Positions 27,113-40,500 of a stretch of 64,000 nt of DNA are shown here, piece after piece. The first letter of the stretch is position 1; each line of letters opens with the position of its first letter. The notes beneath the pieces were generated by a model. It was given only the letters and a program-made list of their open reading frames with translations. It ran no database searches and was not told where the DNA came from. The position numbers were made by a program, and so were the translations under genes. Source of the stretch: Strigops habroptila (Eukaryota; Chordata; Aves; Psittaciformes; Psittacidae); contig NC_044302.2 in the NCBI RefSeq assembly GCF_004027225.2, forward strand, positions 72,660,993-72,724,992, written 5' to 3'.

Positions 27113-28506
27113 CATTAATAATAAATAATAATGAAAATAAATACTATTTTCTCCATGGATCTCCTCATTGCTACCTCCACAAACACAGTTGTTTCTATAC
27201 CCTGTATTATGCAGGGAATATAGGTCTGCGCACTCTTTTTGTTGTGTATATATAATAATCTTACTGGTTCAGGAGAGAGATTAGCACTTGAACCTAACAT
27301 CTACTGCTACAGATACTAACATATCATACTAACAAATCTGTCCTATAACAGTGTCACAACTTTACCTAGCACAAGTGCTATTTGGACATTGTGACACACT
27401 GACACAGTGCATGACATGCTATCATTACACACACAATGGTGTCACCTCAGAGTTCAACCCCCACACTCTCTTCCTTGCAGGACTTTTCTCTTTTTACCCC
27501 TCCCCCTGACAACAGGCAATAGGTGTTTTTCAGAGCTTGTCAGTGCTGCTTCTAGATCAGACACAAGGAAAACTGTACGTATCCCAGCAAGAATGATCTT
27601 CTAAGACAGAGCTTACCAAGAACTAAGCAGTAACTGCAAAAGATGTCCCTTTCACCTTTTTGCTTTTAGAGTTGCTGTCACACAGTTGCTTGTCTCCTTG
27701 GCATCCCCTAGGATGTAGACTAAATAGAAATGCTTTCATCAGACGTACAAAATAGAAGCATATTTTGTACGATGGCCATACAGTGTCAAAAACATGAGAA
27801 AGAAATTCATAGGCAAAATTATGCCTCCTGAAAGCTGGTACTTTTCCTTCTGCTGCTGTCTCAAGAGTATAATTGAAAAATGGGGAAGTGAATGTGAGAG
27901 CCTGCAAAACAGCAGAATTATGCCTCGGCGGCTTGAAACAAACTCCGTTTGACTCATAGTATTACCTGTGGGGAAGGAGAAGAGAAGAGAGAATATCTAT
28001 GCTCTGGCAGTAACATAATCACTATTTTGAAAACATTACCCAAGACAGCCATGTACTTACTGTTTTGGCCTTCGTAACTTACCTCTTGTGTGCTTCCCAG
28101 ACAGTTATTGCACTGGTTTCTATTCATATGCCTTCAGTAAAGTGCGCTGGCTTGGACTGAATCAATTTCACCTTCAGCATAATCTCTACTACTCCAGAAC
28201 CTGTCCTACAGCAAGTTAACATGAATTTTCTGACCATAGAAGGTGCAGTCAAGTTACTATCACAGCTTAGAAATGGAAAAGAATTTGACAATAGATATTT
28301 CAGAAGTGGAAGTGGGTGCATGCTAAAGGCACACTTTGCAAATACTTTTCACATCACCACTGCAGCAGCCTTTCCGGTTAGGCAAGTTTAAAGGAAGAGA
28401 TTCTCCATTTAGTAAGGTGTTCTGATTAGTTCTCCTCCCCTCCCCAACCATTTTTCTGTGTGTTCTTCATCCTCTCTCAATATTTTAAAATTATTGTAAT
28501 TAAAAT

Positions 28507-28543
28507 GCACATTACAAAATACACATTACAAAATACACATTAC
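28507..28543. repeat. 14-bp tandem repeat, 2.6 copies
   Basis: The unit ACACATTACAAAAT is repeated (first copy begins GCACATT; third copy is partial). Confidence 0.95.
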
Positions 28544-29969
28544 TTAGCCCCCTCCCGCACTTGTACCACCTTATGGTCCAGCCTTAAAGCTTTCTATAAG
28601 TAGAAAAGTTTTCAATCACAGCAGAAGGGTATTATCAGAGTTGTTCACCTAAAGGATTAACTAAATTGCTGATGGATAGCTCAAAGAGTACAGGATTATT
28701 CAAGTACACCTAATCAGTAAAAATTCAAGTCATCTGAGTATTAAATCTGCCATGATAAATTGACATGAAAGATGCATCTCCTAGTAACTAGCATCCTTAC
28801 CATAAAGTCTGTGGCTAGAAAGAGTATAAATTGTCCTCACCAGAAATTAATTTCCTCTGTCCAGCTCTACAACTGAATTATTTTACTGTCTGTGGGACCA
28901 GTCCACCGAAACAGATGTTAACTGTTCTGCCAATAAACAAACAGCTTTTATCTGTAGGATTTCCTCCTAGTAAGTACTGTTCCCAGAATGTGAAGGGCTA
29001 ACAATTTTAAGAAAGCTCTTACCTAAAACCTCCTCTGGAATTGTTCCTGTTTCTGCAGAGACTGGCTGTTCTGGGAAAATGTATTTCTTTCATGTATGTA
29101 TCTTTTTCTCTGTAAAGCAACAAGTAATTCTGAGTTGCAGCAAGCATTGTGCTGTAGAGCTATACAATTTGCAGCAGCGCTAAGGGTTAGCAGTGCAACT
29201 TTAACACTGAGGTTTAGTTAAACACAGGTAATTTTATGACCTACTTACTCTATTGCTAAAGAATCTGCTACCTGGGCAACACATTGCTGTTTCTATGTTT
29301 GGTGCAACTCGAACATTTGGAAAAGCTGTCACAGCTTCAAAGCTAAGAGCTTTAAAAGTTTAAAGATAATAAAGCTTTTGATTTTTGAAGTTGTGCCAAC
29401 ACTTTCAAATTTTTACTTATTTTACTTGCCAATTTTGGAAATATGACCTGTGCTACAATCTTGTATCTTTAATTAGTGTAAGTTTTATATCTTTATTCTA
29501 GTGGCTATTAATGTCAGATTGTACATTTCACCTTTTGGATCAGTGGCTCCCTGTAATTAGGGTAATTTTAATTTGGAGAGTTTCTAGGTTTTTTCATTGC
29601 AAAGGTGACAGAGGGGATAAAGGTAAACTCTTATTCCCCACATATTTTTTCCTAATGTAGCTTAAAATTAAAAAAAAAAACCAAACAACAACTTTTATTT
29701 CACTCTACTGTTTACTCTTATTTCAATCTAGTGTTTTATTTACTGTTTCCTTAGCTGCAAATGAAATTTTGGAAAGATAGAAAATTACAAGGTCCGCACC
29801 CTCTCCCTTCCTCCCACCCTGGCAACTCCCAAAGCTGTTCTTTTGATGTGTCAATTCAAAATAGTCATTTATCTTTTGAAGTTCCATCGTATAGTGCTGG
29901 AGAAAAGGTCTTGAGGTTTGGTGGTTGTGGTTTTGTTTTGCTGCTGTTTGTTTTGTTTTAAAGGGAAAT

Positions 29970-31419
29970 AAAACCTTATTTAGGAAAAAAATACTTTATT
30001 TTCCAAAACATGTTTAGACAGATTGCAACAAGAACAAAGTACAGTACAAAAATGACTCACACAGCCTGCAATAGTTAATAAAACACTAATCAAATACCTA
30101 AGTTTTTGTCAAAGTCCTTTTGGGTCCAGTATACATTTTTCATATTACAGAGGTAATGCCCACTTTACAGTGGCATCAGATAAAGTTTGTAAGACCGTTA
30201 TAACACAGTCACCAATATTTGCTCTATTACATACATATACCAGGTTTCAACATGGCTTTATTTTACTCCAGACACATTAAGGGTAGTTCAAAATCAAGTA
30301 TAAATTTCTCTCCTTGTGTCAGGAGTTCAGCATTAAATTCAGCAGGTTTGCCTGGAATCTACCAGAAGTCTTTCTTGGGTAAATATTTATACCCCAGTAG
30401 AAACTTTTTGCACCTGTCAATCCAATACCCTGTTTCATAACAGAGCAGCTGCACAAAATATGATGGCACAACCAAATGTGTTTTTGTCCCTCAGAGCCTC
30501 CAGCTTTTTTTGCTACCTTTGACAACTAGTTATGAACTGCAGTGTGTGGCATGCCAAACAAACCTAAAAAGAATACATGCAGCAAGTCAAACACCATCAA
30601 GGGTTCTCCTCCCATGCCTGTCTTTGCAGACGACACAGTATAGGCACAGCCTGTACTAACTTAGCAAGTCAGTATAGGCTGTAGTCTCTTCTGCAGAATT
30701 CTAACATGAAAGAAAACGAAGACAGGTGTTTTTTTTTCTTCCTGTGAAACTGTAATTTATCACAGAATGGTTTGGGTTGTAAGGGACCTTAAAGATCATC
30801 TAGTTCCAACCCTACCCTGCCACAGGTAGGGACATAATTTAGCCAGTGTAAGCAGGGGTGAAGTATTTGACAAATTCTATATACATGCAATGTATAAACA
30901 AAAAGTAATTGTCACACCTTTACTTCTATTTCCATGCCAATACTGTCTCTGCAATTACCTCAAGAATATACTGGGTTTTTGTGATCATTTGTTTTGCACT
31001 GCAAAGCTTGTTTTGGTCAATCTTGTTTTCCCTCTCTATCTAAACCTTTCAGAAAAAGCTAAGAGTGAAGTCTGTAGATACACAGAACTAGAGCACCTCT
31101 GCGTTAAGACTTGAGGGCACAGGGATGTTAGAGGCACTTATGTCCCATTCAGTGGAATACAGTGCAAAAAGTCCCAAGCCAGCTGAGACTCCAGCCAGCC
31201 ATTCCATGCAGCACAGAATACTGGCATTGCATATATAAACAGCACAGGTCTAAATAGTCTAAAGTCAGCTTTACCGTTTACATGCAGCAAGCTTGGGTAC
31301 CTCTGCACTGGAATCATCACTGGTTTCCCTGTGCCAGGATAAGCACAGGGAAAGGCAGGTTTTATCAGATCTTCACAGCATTTTCTGTCACCCCATTTCA
31401 CCAAGTCTGCAGATGTTTC
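29970..31419 (-). other. RCL1: RCL1 3' UTR (3' limit inferred)
   Basis: Sequence downstream of the RCL1 stop. A minus-strand AATAAA (TTTATT on the plus strand, 29,995-30,000) would give a 3' UTR of about 1.4 kb. Another candidate hexamer lies near 30,256, and further ones near 29,693 and 29,733. The UTR holds a small antisense CR1 remnant (30,759-30,832). The cleavage site cannot be fixed from sequence alone, and a GU-rich downstream element is not obvious. Confidence 0.4.
30759..30832 (-). mobile_element. CR1 LINE 3' terminal remnant in RCL1 3' UTR
   Basis: Antisense piece CACAGAATGGTTTGGGTTGT ... AAAGATCATCTAGTTCCAAC CC, about 75 bp, within the inferred RCL1 3' UTR. Confidence 0.85.
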
Positions 31420-31570
31420 TTATCTTATAGTTTTGCTAAGGTTGGAAAATCCAATGCCAACACACGTCATTAAGACTTTCTCCCCACCCATGTGCTCTTC
31501 CTCAGGGGCCTTTGTTTCAATTTTAAACATGATCTGAAAGAAGCTTCTCAAGTGTCGCAGAAATTCAATT
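31420..31570 (-). CDS. RCL1: RCL1 coding exon 9 and stop codon (residues 324-373)
   Basis: 151 nt of coding sequence from acceptor TCCCTCAG to the TAA at 31,422-31,420. It encodes (T)[20 protein letters not shown], a more variable [11 protein letters not shown] linker, and the conserved C-terminus [18 protein letters not shown]. Confidence 0.97.
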
Positions 31571-34500
31571 CTGAGGGAGAGAAAACAACAGAGTTTAAGA
31601 AACAAAACAGAAAACCCATTAGCAATACATACTAACACTGATGACAGCACTGAGTACAATGAATAGAACAGAAAATGTTGTTTAGTACAGAGAAACAAGC
31701 CTACAGGCTCCAAACATTGTTCTCGCTTGTGTTGCAGAAGTGGCTACTGACCCCTGCTGAAACCACTGCACTCTGTATGAGCAGAGACAGAAGGAATGCC
31801 TAGTAACATAGCAAGACAAAATGGTGAGGAAGAAAGAAAGGAAAACATGTGGCCAGGCAAGGTCACTTACTAATGATGCTGACTTCCCATCAGGGCCATA
31901 TGAACCTAATACCAACCTGTGCAACTCCCCCCCTCCCGCCCCACCCAAAAAGCAGAAATAAAAGATAAAGAGGGAAAACCAAAAGGCTGGCCTTGGGTGC
32001 ATACTTTAAGAAGAGAGACATTGGGTCCTAAAGCGTGTCTTTGATTTGTGTTACTAGCATGTCCACTTCTTAGTTAAACATTACATTAGAATCACATTCT
32101 GACTCAGAATTCTTCCTGTTTTCTCCCCTCATTTTCGGGGGGGGCGGGGCGGGGGGAAGTAATTTTCCTTTAATCACTTTAGAATAAGAGGCAAAAGAGA
32201 CTAAACAGACACAGTGCTTGCTCCTAAACACACAGTGACTGGAGGGCGAGTGACAGGAAAAGCTACTGAAAAGTATAAAAACAGGAACAAAAACAGCCAA
32301 GAAAACATTCCTACTGTCTTCCCGAAAACAGGGAACAAGCAATTACACCAAAAGCCTACAAATATAAAATAGGTAATTGCTCATGGCAGAAGGCTAGTCT
32401 CTTCCAGTCATGGCCACAAGCATGTCTGCAGTCTTGAACTAAGGTTTAATCTCCTCCAGCAATTGGTATGTGCCCTTCTTAGGTTAAGTTTAACCTTTAA
32501 AGAAAGGGAATCCAGCCCACACATTTGTTTGGCTGGCAATCTGGAAAAAGCCTCTGCTCTGCAGGCTGAGAGCATAATCACAAACTAATCATACATCATT
32601 ACACCAAAGCAAGGGAAAGTAACCACAAAATGGGAAGCTGGAAGGCAAGGTATAGGACTGTCCCCACTGCAACATAATGAGGCCTCTGAAAGCTTCCTGG
32701 CAGCTCCTGTTCACAGAAGCTATGAACAACAAAAGCTGCAGGAACAAGAACTGCCTTATGCACTTTGTTTGGGCATGCTGCTGCTCCTGTGCTTGAGTAC
32801 ATGCATGGGGTAAGGAGGGAAATAGGAGGACCCAGCAAAGAGGCTCCTGTTACTACAGTGGCCTGTACTTAGCAAGACCTGAGAGTTATCTCTAGGGGCA
32901 GCCAGCTGAATACCTCTGCGGGGTGACTGCGGGCACATGGCTACCCATGCTACGTACACCTTTCTACCTCACCGTCCCGGGCTGGTAACTGGCTTCAGTA
33001 CAGACACCAGCTCTCTCATTTCTCAAATGGATTAACAGTTGAAAGAAAGAACCGAAAAGCACGTTTTCTTCCACGCCTCCCCACATGCAAGGTTTCTGGT
33101 TGCTGCTATAATAGGCAAATGGGCATATGTTGGCACAAACACTTCAGTGAAGCTGACAGGCAACAAGCTCTATACTAGCCTCCTCCTTAGCTGGGTCCCT
33201 TCCCAGAGCTCTGGCAGTGTGACAAGAAAGCAGCCAAGCCCAAAACAGCAGGAGTGGTGTGCTGAACTGCAAGGAGGGCACAGAATAAACTGTATAAATG
33301 CCAGAGGCAGTGTGGAGCTGGACGCTCAGAGCCACTGATCAGCAAACTGCACCATGTTGGTGGGCTCCGTTCAGTCCATACCTCTCTTTGCACAAATGTG
33401 GACTACTGTGCTCCTTTACCTCTTCTCCATTTTGAGTAAAAGCAGAGTGAGATAAAGCAATAGGGCTTTGCCACAGCTCCTGGTACAGGGAAAGGCTCAC
33501 AGGAGTGGGAGCAAAGGGGAGGCCACGTAGGAATGCTGGGGGGAAACCTGGGAGCAGCAAGAGGCCAGCTGTTTTGCAGCAGTAGAAGCACAAGTGGTAA
33601 GACCCCTGGAAACAGGAGAAAACCAGAGGAAGGCAGGGGTATGTGACACAGGAAGTGCAGCAGAACGCAGGTTTGTATTAGCTTGAGGCTGATATGGGTC
33701 GTGTATGGGAAGGCTGGCACTTCAAACAGGAGTGGAACCTCCACCAAACGTGCATGTACGGACTGAAGGACTGAGGGAGGGGGTGAGAGGCATAGAGAAG
33801 TTTTATTTTGCTGGAAAGTCAGACTGTATGTTCAGTTATGAACAAGGCAGAATGGGACACTTTTCCTTAGGCCCATGGAGAGCTACATGAGCCACACTGG
33901 AGGTCTTCCTCAGGGCCAGTGCTTCAAATAAACCCCCACTGGATTACCAATAATCACAAAAGGGTAAACCATCTGTTTACCCAAGTGCTGTATTTCCCAG
34001 AAGCCTGCTGGAACACCAACAGGTACACAACCACCTCATACATCTTAGCTCGCTGCCAGGGCAAGGCGACCGACTTGCAGATCCGTGCACCTGCAATGCC
34101 TCCTTGGTTCGACTACCCCAAGAGCCGCGCAGGGCACGGCTGGCAGCGCCGGCGGCTCCGGCACGGCTCCACAGCGCCCCGCCGGGACCGACCGCGCCCG
34201 GCGGAGGCGGGGGGGGAAAGCTCGGCTTGACGCGCAGCTGCGGGGCGCGGCCTGCGGTCGGACGCGCGAGCCGCCAGGGGGCGCTGCGTGCAGGCCGCGG
34301 CCCCGGTCCCGGTCCCGGTCCCGGTCCCGGTCCCGGTCCCGGTCCGGCGGGTGCAACCCAGGGAGGGGAGAGGAAGGGGGAGAGAGGGGAGGGGAGGAGG
34401 AAGGAGGCGGGAGAGAAAGAGAACGGAGAGAGGGAAGAGGGAAAAAGGAAGGCGGGAGAAGAGTGAAGGGGGGGGGAAGGAGGCGGCAGGGGGGAAGGGG

Positions 34501-37500
34501 GAAAAGGGAGAGAGCGAAGGAGGGAGGGAAGGAGCGAAGGGAGAGAAGGGAAAGAAGGAGGGAGGAGAGGGAAGGGGAGAAGGGAGGCCGGCGCTGGGTG
34601 GTGGCAGGACCTGCACCCCCCGCCCGGATGATGCCCGGGGAACAGCCAGAAGCAGCGGCCCGGCCGGGCAGAGGCGCCCTGCCCGAGACAGCCCCCACCT
34701 CAGGGGCTGTGCCTGTCCCCTCTGCTTGAAGCCCCTAAACCCTAATGCAACCAAGGGCCAGGGCACTCGGGCTTTCCGGCTGCTCTCCTTCAGGTACCCC
34801 GGCTCATGCCAGCTCACCTACACGCAGTCCTGCCAGACTGTGAGGTGGCAACACTGCTAGCACCCTGCATTTGATTTTTAAGCTCAACTTGACAGACAGG
34901 CGGTTACTTCTGTGAAATCTGGAGCGTGAGGCAAGAGGAGGTCTAACACACAATAAATCTTCACAGTGAGGGTGGTGAAACACTGGCACAGGTTGCCCAG
35001 AGAGGTGGTGGATGCGCCATCCCTGGAGACATTCAAGGCCAGGCTGGATGTGGTTCTGGGCAACCTGATCTAGATGAAGACATTCCTGCTCATTGCAGGG
35101 CGTTGGACTAGGTGACCTTTGAAGGTCCCTTCCAACACAAACTATTCTATGGTTGTATACAGTGTGGCTCATGTAGCAGTCCATAAGTTTAAGGAAAAGC
35201 GTTCCATTCTGCCTTGTCTGTGCCTGAACATGCCATCTAACATACAGGTGGCCACAGGCCAAGCAGTCTTTCTGTGTGCCGAGCACCATACAGGACAGCC
35301 CTGCACATGGTGCTGCCCGCCTCCCACACTCCCATGCCATTAGCAGGGGAAAAGGATGTCTCTCACGGAAACATGCAAATCTGGGATGTTTCATTATTCT
35401 GATGGTCTTATTCCAAAGCACCATGTCCCCAAGCAGTCCTCTCATCCACTTGTTGAACTGTCACATTCATACTACACTGTGCTAGACAGGGAAGCCAATT
35501 GAGTGTTACATGGCTTATAAAGAGCTTCAGATTCTGCTGGATGAAAGTGTTAAATGGAGAGATGTCACAGCCCCAAGAAAGAAAAGAAGGGACAATGAAA
35601 TGGAACATGACAGTACTGCAATTTACTTTAAAAGCCTGTGCACGCAGTGACTTGCTCAGAAGTCACATTTCCTAGCCCTTTATGAGCAGCTTCTCACGAG
35701 GGTGCGGCAGAATGAGCTGCGTGATCTCTGAGTAGATCTTCATAGAACTGATGAGTCACGGATTCTCACAGAATCACAGATTATATGATCTCACGTGACA
35801 CACGATCCTTCATGATGGCTGCTCCTGACATTCATCCCTGCTGCACACTCCTACCTTGGAAGAAGTGACAACCAATCCATTTGAAATCAGTCTGCTTACA
35901 AAGTAAACTAGTGCACTTGCATGATTTTCATAGCATCAAACACACACACAAAAAAGGCAAAAAAACCCTGGATGCATGCTTAACTGTGCACTTACACTTC
36001 AAACACTGAAATCTACTCTTTGTAAGCCTTTCACATGGATACTTACTTTACAGAGGATTACTTTACCCTTATGCAATGGGAGGCTTCCCTGTCTTACCCT
36101 CAAAATCTGGTGAATGTTGTTTCCAAGATATCAGGGGTGAGAACAGCAGTTAGGCAATTTCTAGCTCTCATGTGATGGCACCACCATTCTTCAGTTATCA
36201 CAGTACTGTACCTTTCACGTATACAGCACCGGTACCATGATAACCGAAAAAGGACAGTTCATAGTCTTATTATTTGATGCCATTGTCAGATAAACAATCC
36301 TCCCTCCATCTAATTAAAGGAAAACTGCTCAGTCTCTATGAATAACTGTGATCTAGTCACTTGTCAGTCTGATAAATGGTTTTTTTTAATACTAGATACC
36401 CTTCCCCTAATCTGTGTGCTGCAACTAGCAACGTAAGAAATTTAGTCTTTTTCTATCCTCTGAACCACTACCACCTGTGGACAGCTTTAATAAAAACTGA
36501 GACTGAAGCACCAGAGAGAAGTCTGCTGCCTGACAGGGCTAAAGCTCTGGGGTTGCACAGAGCTCCATGAACTGAATTCTTAAGCCATCTCCTAAAGACA
36601 ATCACAGCTTCAGTGTTTGGCTAGCCATTTGAAACATGCCGTTTAATGCCACAGCTACACAGAGATCACTAGGAAAACGTGGTAGTGTATGCTAGGCAAC
36701 AAAAAGCAAACCGATACATATGTACAATCTAAGATGAAGAACCTACAATAAACCCCATTTCTGCAGTTCTCAGAACTAGGAATAATACAGAACGGTAAGG
36801 GAATCATCTTCTGATGCGTAGAAATAAATACTAGGTACCTTACACCACCTGTCTCATTTGAAGATGGATACAAGCTGTTCTACTCATAGCCACAGGCTGT
36901 CTTACAGATAAAAAAAAAAACATAGCTGTGCAATAAAATTAGTGAATTAAACAAGACTGGGTAATTAAACAGAATAAAACAACTTACGTGTATGGAGACA
37001 GAGGTCCTAACAGGACTTTGGAAACATCTCGTTGTCCAAGGGTCATGAGGAGGAGAGCAAGGCTCTGATTTGTTGAATCTACACAGCCTCCCTGCAAACC
37101 AGAATGTTTTAATAATTAATCTCTGTACAAACCAGAAATTGGGATGGGAGGAGAGTAATGAAGAAGAAAGATATACTTAAAAGGCTATATTACCGCCCCA
37201 AATTTTCAAGGGCCAAAAAGATAAAAATCTAGATTTTGCAACAATGACAAATTAATTTCACATGGCAGGCTGGGAAAGAAACAGAACTAAACCAGAACCA
37301 AATAAAAAGGTCATATTAAAGATCCCTCCCATCTCTCCCAGCCTGTTCTCTTCTAACATCATAGAATGTAAGCACTGAAGAATTTCTTTGCAGTAAATTG
37401 AAAATAGGTATTAGTTTAGTAATAGCTCACGTGCATTTGAATATACCATGAAATGCAGCACTTTTGTAACTATCAAGTTACATTTGGACAAATAGTTCAG

Positions 37501-40500
37501 TGTTTGCAGGTGCAAACCAGCAAATTAAAAGCTGTTTCACACATATCCACCTAAGCCCTTGCTGCTATCTTCTCCGGTTTTACATTTGTAAAACATTTTC
37601 CCCTCCATATTTAAAATGAGTTTTTTCTTTTCCTGCTATGGAAGAGCCATGCATAAAATAATGTAGAACTAAACACTCTTGTACATATTTGACTGTAGTA
37701 AGTCATATGTGTATGGTAAATTGTTTTGTATGTGGAAGGTGTTAATTACGATGCATATGTAAATTAGAATTGGAAGGTTTTCTTTGTTTACAAAGCTTGA
37801 ATGTAAATTAAATGGGACACTTTCAGTCAAAACTGCTGTAGAGAGAATTTAGCAATTATTACTATGCAAACACATTGAAAATAAAGAAAATTATCTGACA
37901 TAATATTAGTTTGGACTGTCCTCATACTCATCTTGATCCACAGCCACATGAAATCTGTGCAGTTTCCCACTGGATCAGGCCTAATGCTAAGCCCTCTGAA
38001 TAGGCTCTCCGGAGAGAGCAAACTAGAGATTCATCCTTTTAAAACTAAATTCTCTAATGAGGTAAAATGGCTGTTACCTTTGTGGAAAAGGAGTAATCTG
38101 GCGTAATTTTAAGAGACAATACCATCTAAAATGTCAAGGGCAGGGCAAAAGAAGTTTTGGACTACATAGCTTAAGAAAACACAATGATGTCACAACCACA
38201 GTACATTTACTCAGTGAGAGGGCAGACAGGAGGACCTTTCCAATGAGAGATACTGAAAATTTAACTTTTGAGATGGCCTTGTTTCAGGGTGACAAGTCTC
38301 ATCTCCATTCTTCTGAAAAAGAAACCCCCAAAAACCACCCCAAAACCAAACCAAGCCCACAACCCTCTGTACTTGATGCAACAAACAATACATCACAATG
38401 AAGGAAACATCTTCATTACATTCACTATCATGACCCAACTCCTAGCAACATGCTCCGCTCTTGCAGCAGCCCTTGGCCTTTTAGCTGTGTGAGCCTGCCA
38501 CACGAAAGTGAAACTCATGCACTCAACCTAATGTCCTCTCTGGGACTGCTTCATGACTGGTGCTTTGGACAGAGTACCTGCAGAATTTGCTGGTGCAATC
38601 TAGAGCCACAGCTCTCACCAGCTGTATTTGCCAATCTGAAACATACACAAGAAGCATATGAGAGTTTGGTAAGTATTCCTGGCACAAAACTTCCTGTATT
38701 TGCAGTTTGGTTAATAATTCAAAATGCTTTTTATAACTTGGATGAAAACTTGACATTTTCTGAGCTTGTTTTTGTTTTTCTAAAGTTGAAGACATAGAAC
38801 ATCTATTTTTATGTCCAGATTTCTACAAAAGGTTCGGACAGCATGGAGACAACCATGTCCTAAACAATATAGCAAAACATAATATACCCATCACGTCCGA
38901 GCTACTTACATAAGCTCTCTTGCTGCAGTGAGTCAGTCATCCCTGCTATTGTTGTGCATTAGGAGCGTGCTGTTACGCCCATTCCACATAGGCAGTTGCC
39001 AGACAGGGAAATTAAGTGATCTGCTTGTAATCTAATGATCACAGAACAGTAACTCATGACAAATGTGGGACATGCTGCTCCCAAGAAGGCAAACTTTTTT
39101 CTCTCAATCCACCTGCCACTTACTCAAGAGTCCAAAATCAAAAACAACTCTCCCAAGAAAAATGGTATGGACAAAGTCAGAGCTAAACTACTGACATTGG
39201 TTCCAAAATAGCTGGCACTCATTACCAACATAAAATGCACCTTCTAATCTACTTTAATTCAGTTTATGGCAGTTTCTCCACTATTGTTTCTGTGGACAAA
39301 GCCACATCCAGCTGAATGTGACAATTAGAGACACAGATCACTTAAAATCCTGTTTACTTCGAAATACTTATAGAAATACCACAGCTGACAAATACCATAG
39401 CAATAGGTACTGGACAACACTGTTTCAAGGAGGATTCTCCTGAGCTTGACCCCAGCTTTAATTTAGTCTTGCTTATATAATGGCATACACACATTTTCCT
39501 CCCTTGCCTGTGCGGTACATACTTGCATTTTTTTTTTTTTTTTTTTTTTAATTCCAGAAGAATGGCGCAGAACCATGTCACACTGAAGTAAGGCCGTCTT
39601 GAAAATTAAGCCTTTGGTGAAATGCTTCACTCATTTTAGCTCTAGTTCAATAAAACTCATGACCTTTCTTCATTAAAAAACTCAGCCTTAAATACGTTTT
39701 GCACCCTCTCCTATTTTTCATTATCATAAGCAACATAAACATTCAATCCTTTTCCAGTTCTTCCAGGCCTTTCCATTCTGCAAATCACCTTCTATATAAA
39801 GCTTCTATAACCAGTGCCTTTCAAAGACAAGAGGAAAACACTTACTGGCCTTCTACAATTAAGCTAAAGTAAGAACTGCATGTGGATTTGTAAAGGAAAT
39901 GCTTTTGAGCCAGCCACTCAATGCCGTCTCTTTCAGGGGCACCATAATTAGCACCGTACTGCTTATTATTAGTGAATTTACTCTGACATCTTTCCATTAA
40001 TAAAGGTACATAAAAAAGCTCCACTGATTCCAAGAATCAGATGACCTCTTTCACTTCTTTTTGAAAGCTTAGCAAAAAAGGGACCATTTAGCATCTAACA
40101 TAACAAGACTCAAATCCTTAAGATTTTCTAGGTGGTAAAGTTCGCATAATAGCAACCATTAAGCAAGCACTTCAAGAGATGTCCCTGGGCCCCTTTAAAC
40201 AGTAATGAACTCCAACAGCTTTGTGGGTGGCCCAGACAGCTAAAGCTCTTCTACAGAGAATTATCTTCAATGCTCCCAGGATGTCCTTTTCTGGTCAACA
40301 CTCCCCGGCTCCTTTGCCCCCTGGCAAAGGGAGCCAAGCAGAGACACAAAAAAAGACACAGATGGAGAAACAATCTCGTAAAGAGACAATCTAAACATAG
40401 GGAGAAAAATTCTCCCTAGAATCCTGTCCAGTGTGCAGCTGGTATAGAGTGGGACTTAAAGACTGTCTGTTCAGAGCAACTTATTCCTCCTCTATGCACA

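Larger units (their letters stand above)
14401..29969. other. Intergenic region between RCL1 3' end and the CpG island
   Basis: About 15.5 kb with no supported gene. It contains CR1 pieces at 15,165-15,310 and 26,660-27,112, a solo LTR at 21,857-22,191, an AAAC repeat at 25,798-25,834 and a 14-bp tandem repeat at 28,507-28,543. The rest appears unique and AT-rich; the ORFs in it are short and without recognisable motifs. Distal enhancers may exist but cannot be recognised from one sequence. Confidence 0.6.
34100..34720. promoter_or_regulatory. Internal CpG island in RCL1 intron 8
   Basis: About 600 bp of GC-rich, CpG-dense DNA between miR-101-2 (36.2 kb) and coding exon 9 (31.4 kb). It contains a CCGGTC array (34,303-34,344) and a polypurine tract (34,360-34,587). 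It could be a promoter for a plus-strand antisense transcript or for a short 3' RCL1 transcript, or simply a GC-rich repeat expansion. The overlapping long ORFs with RD, PV and GT dipeptide repeats follow from the hexamer being read in each frame. Confidence 0.55.
31571..36987 (-). other. RCL1: RCL1 intron 8
   Basis: 5.4 kb. Contains mir-101-2, an internal CpG island with hexamer array and polypurine tract, one sense-oriented CR1 fragment and a short G-rich run (GGGGGGGGCGGGGCGGGGGG, about 32,138-32,157). Confidence 0.92.

Noticed and set aside
34045-34860. ORFs of 190-234 codons with RD, PV and GT dipeptide repeats
   Set aside because: All derive from reading the CCGGTC array and the polypurine tract in each frame; no family resemblance and no splice context.
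38268-38492. Segment that looked mitochondrial ([26 protein letters not shown] reading, Thr/Leu/Ala-rich)
   Set aside because: Considered as a nuclear mitochondrial insertion, but I could not match it to any mitochondrial gene and the flanks do not continue the resemblance.
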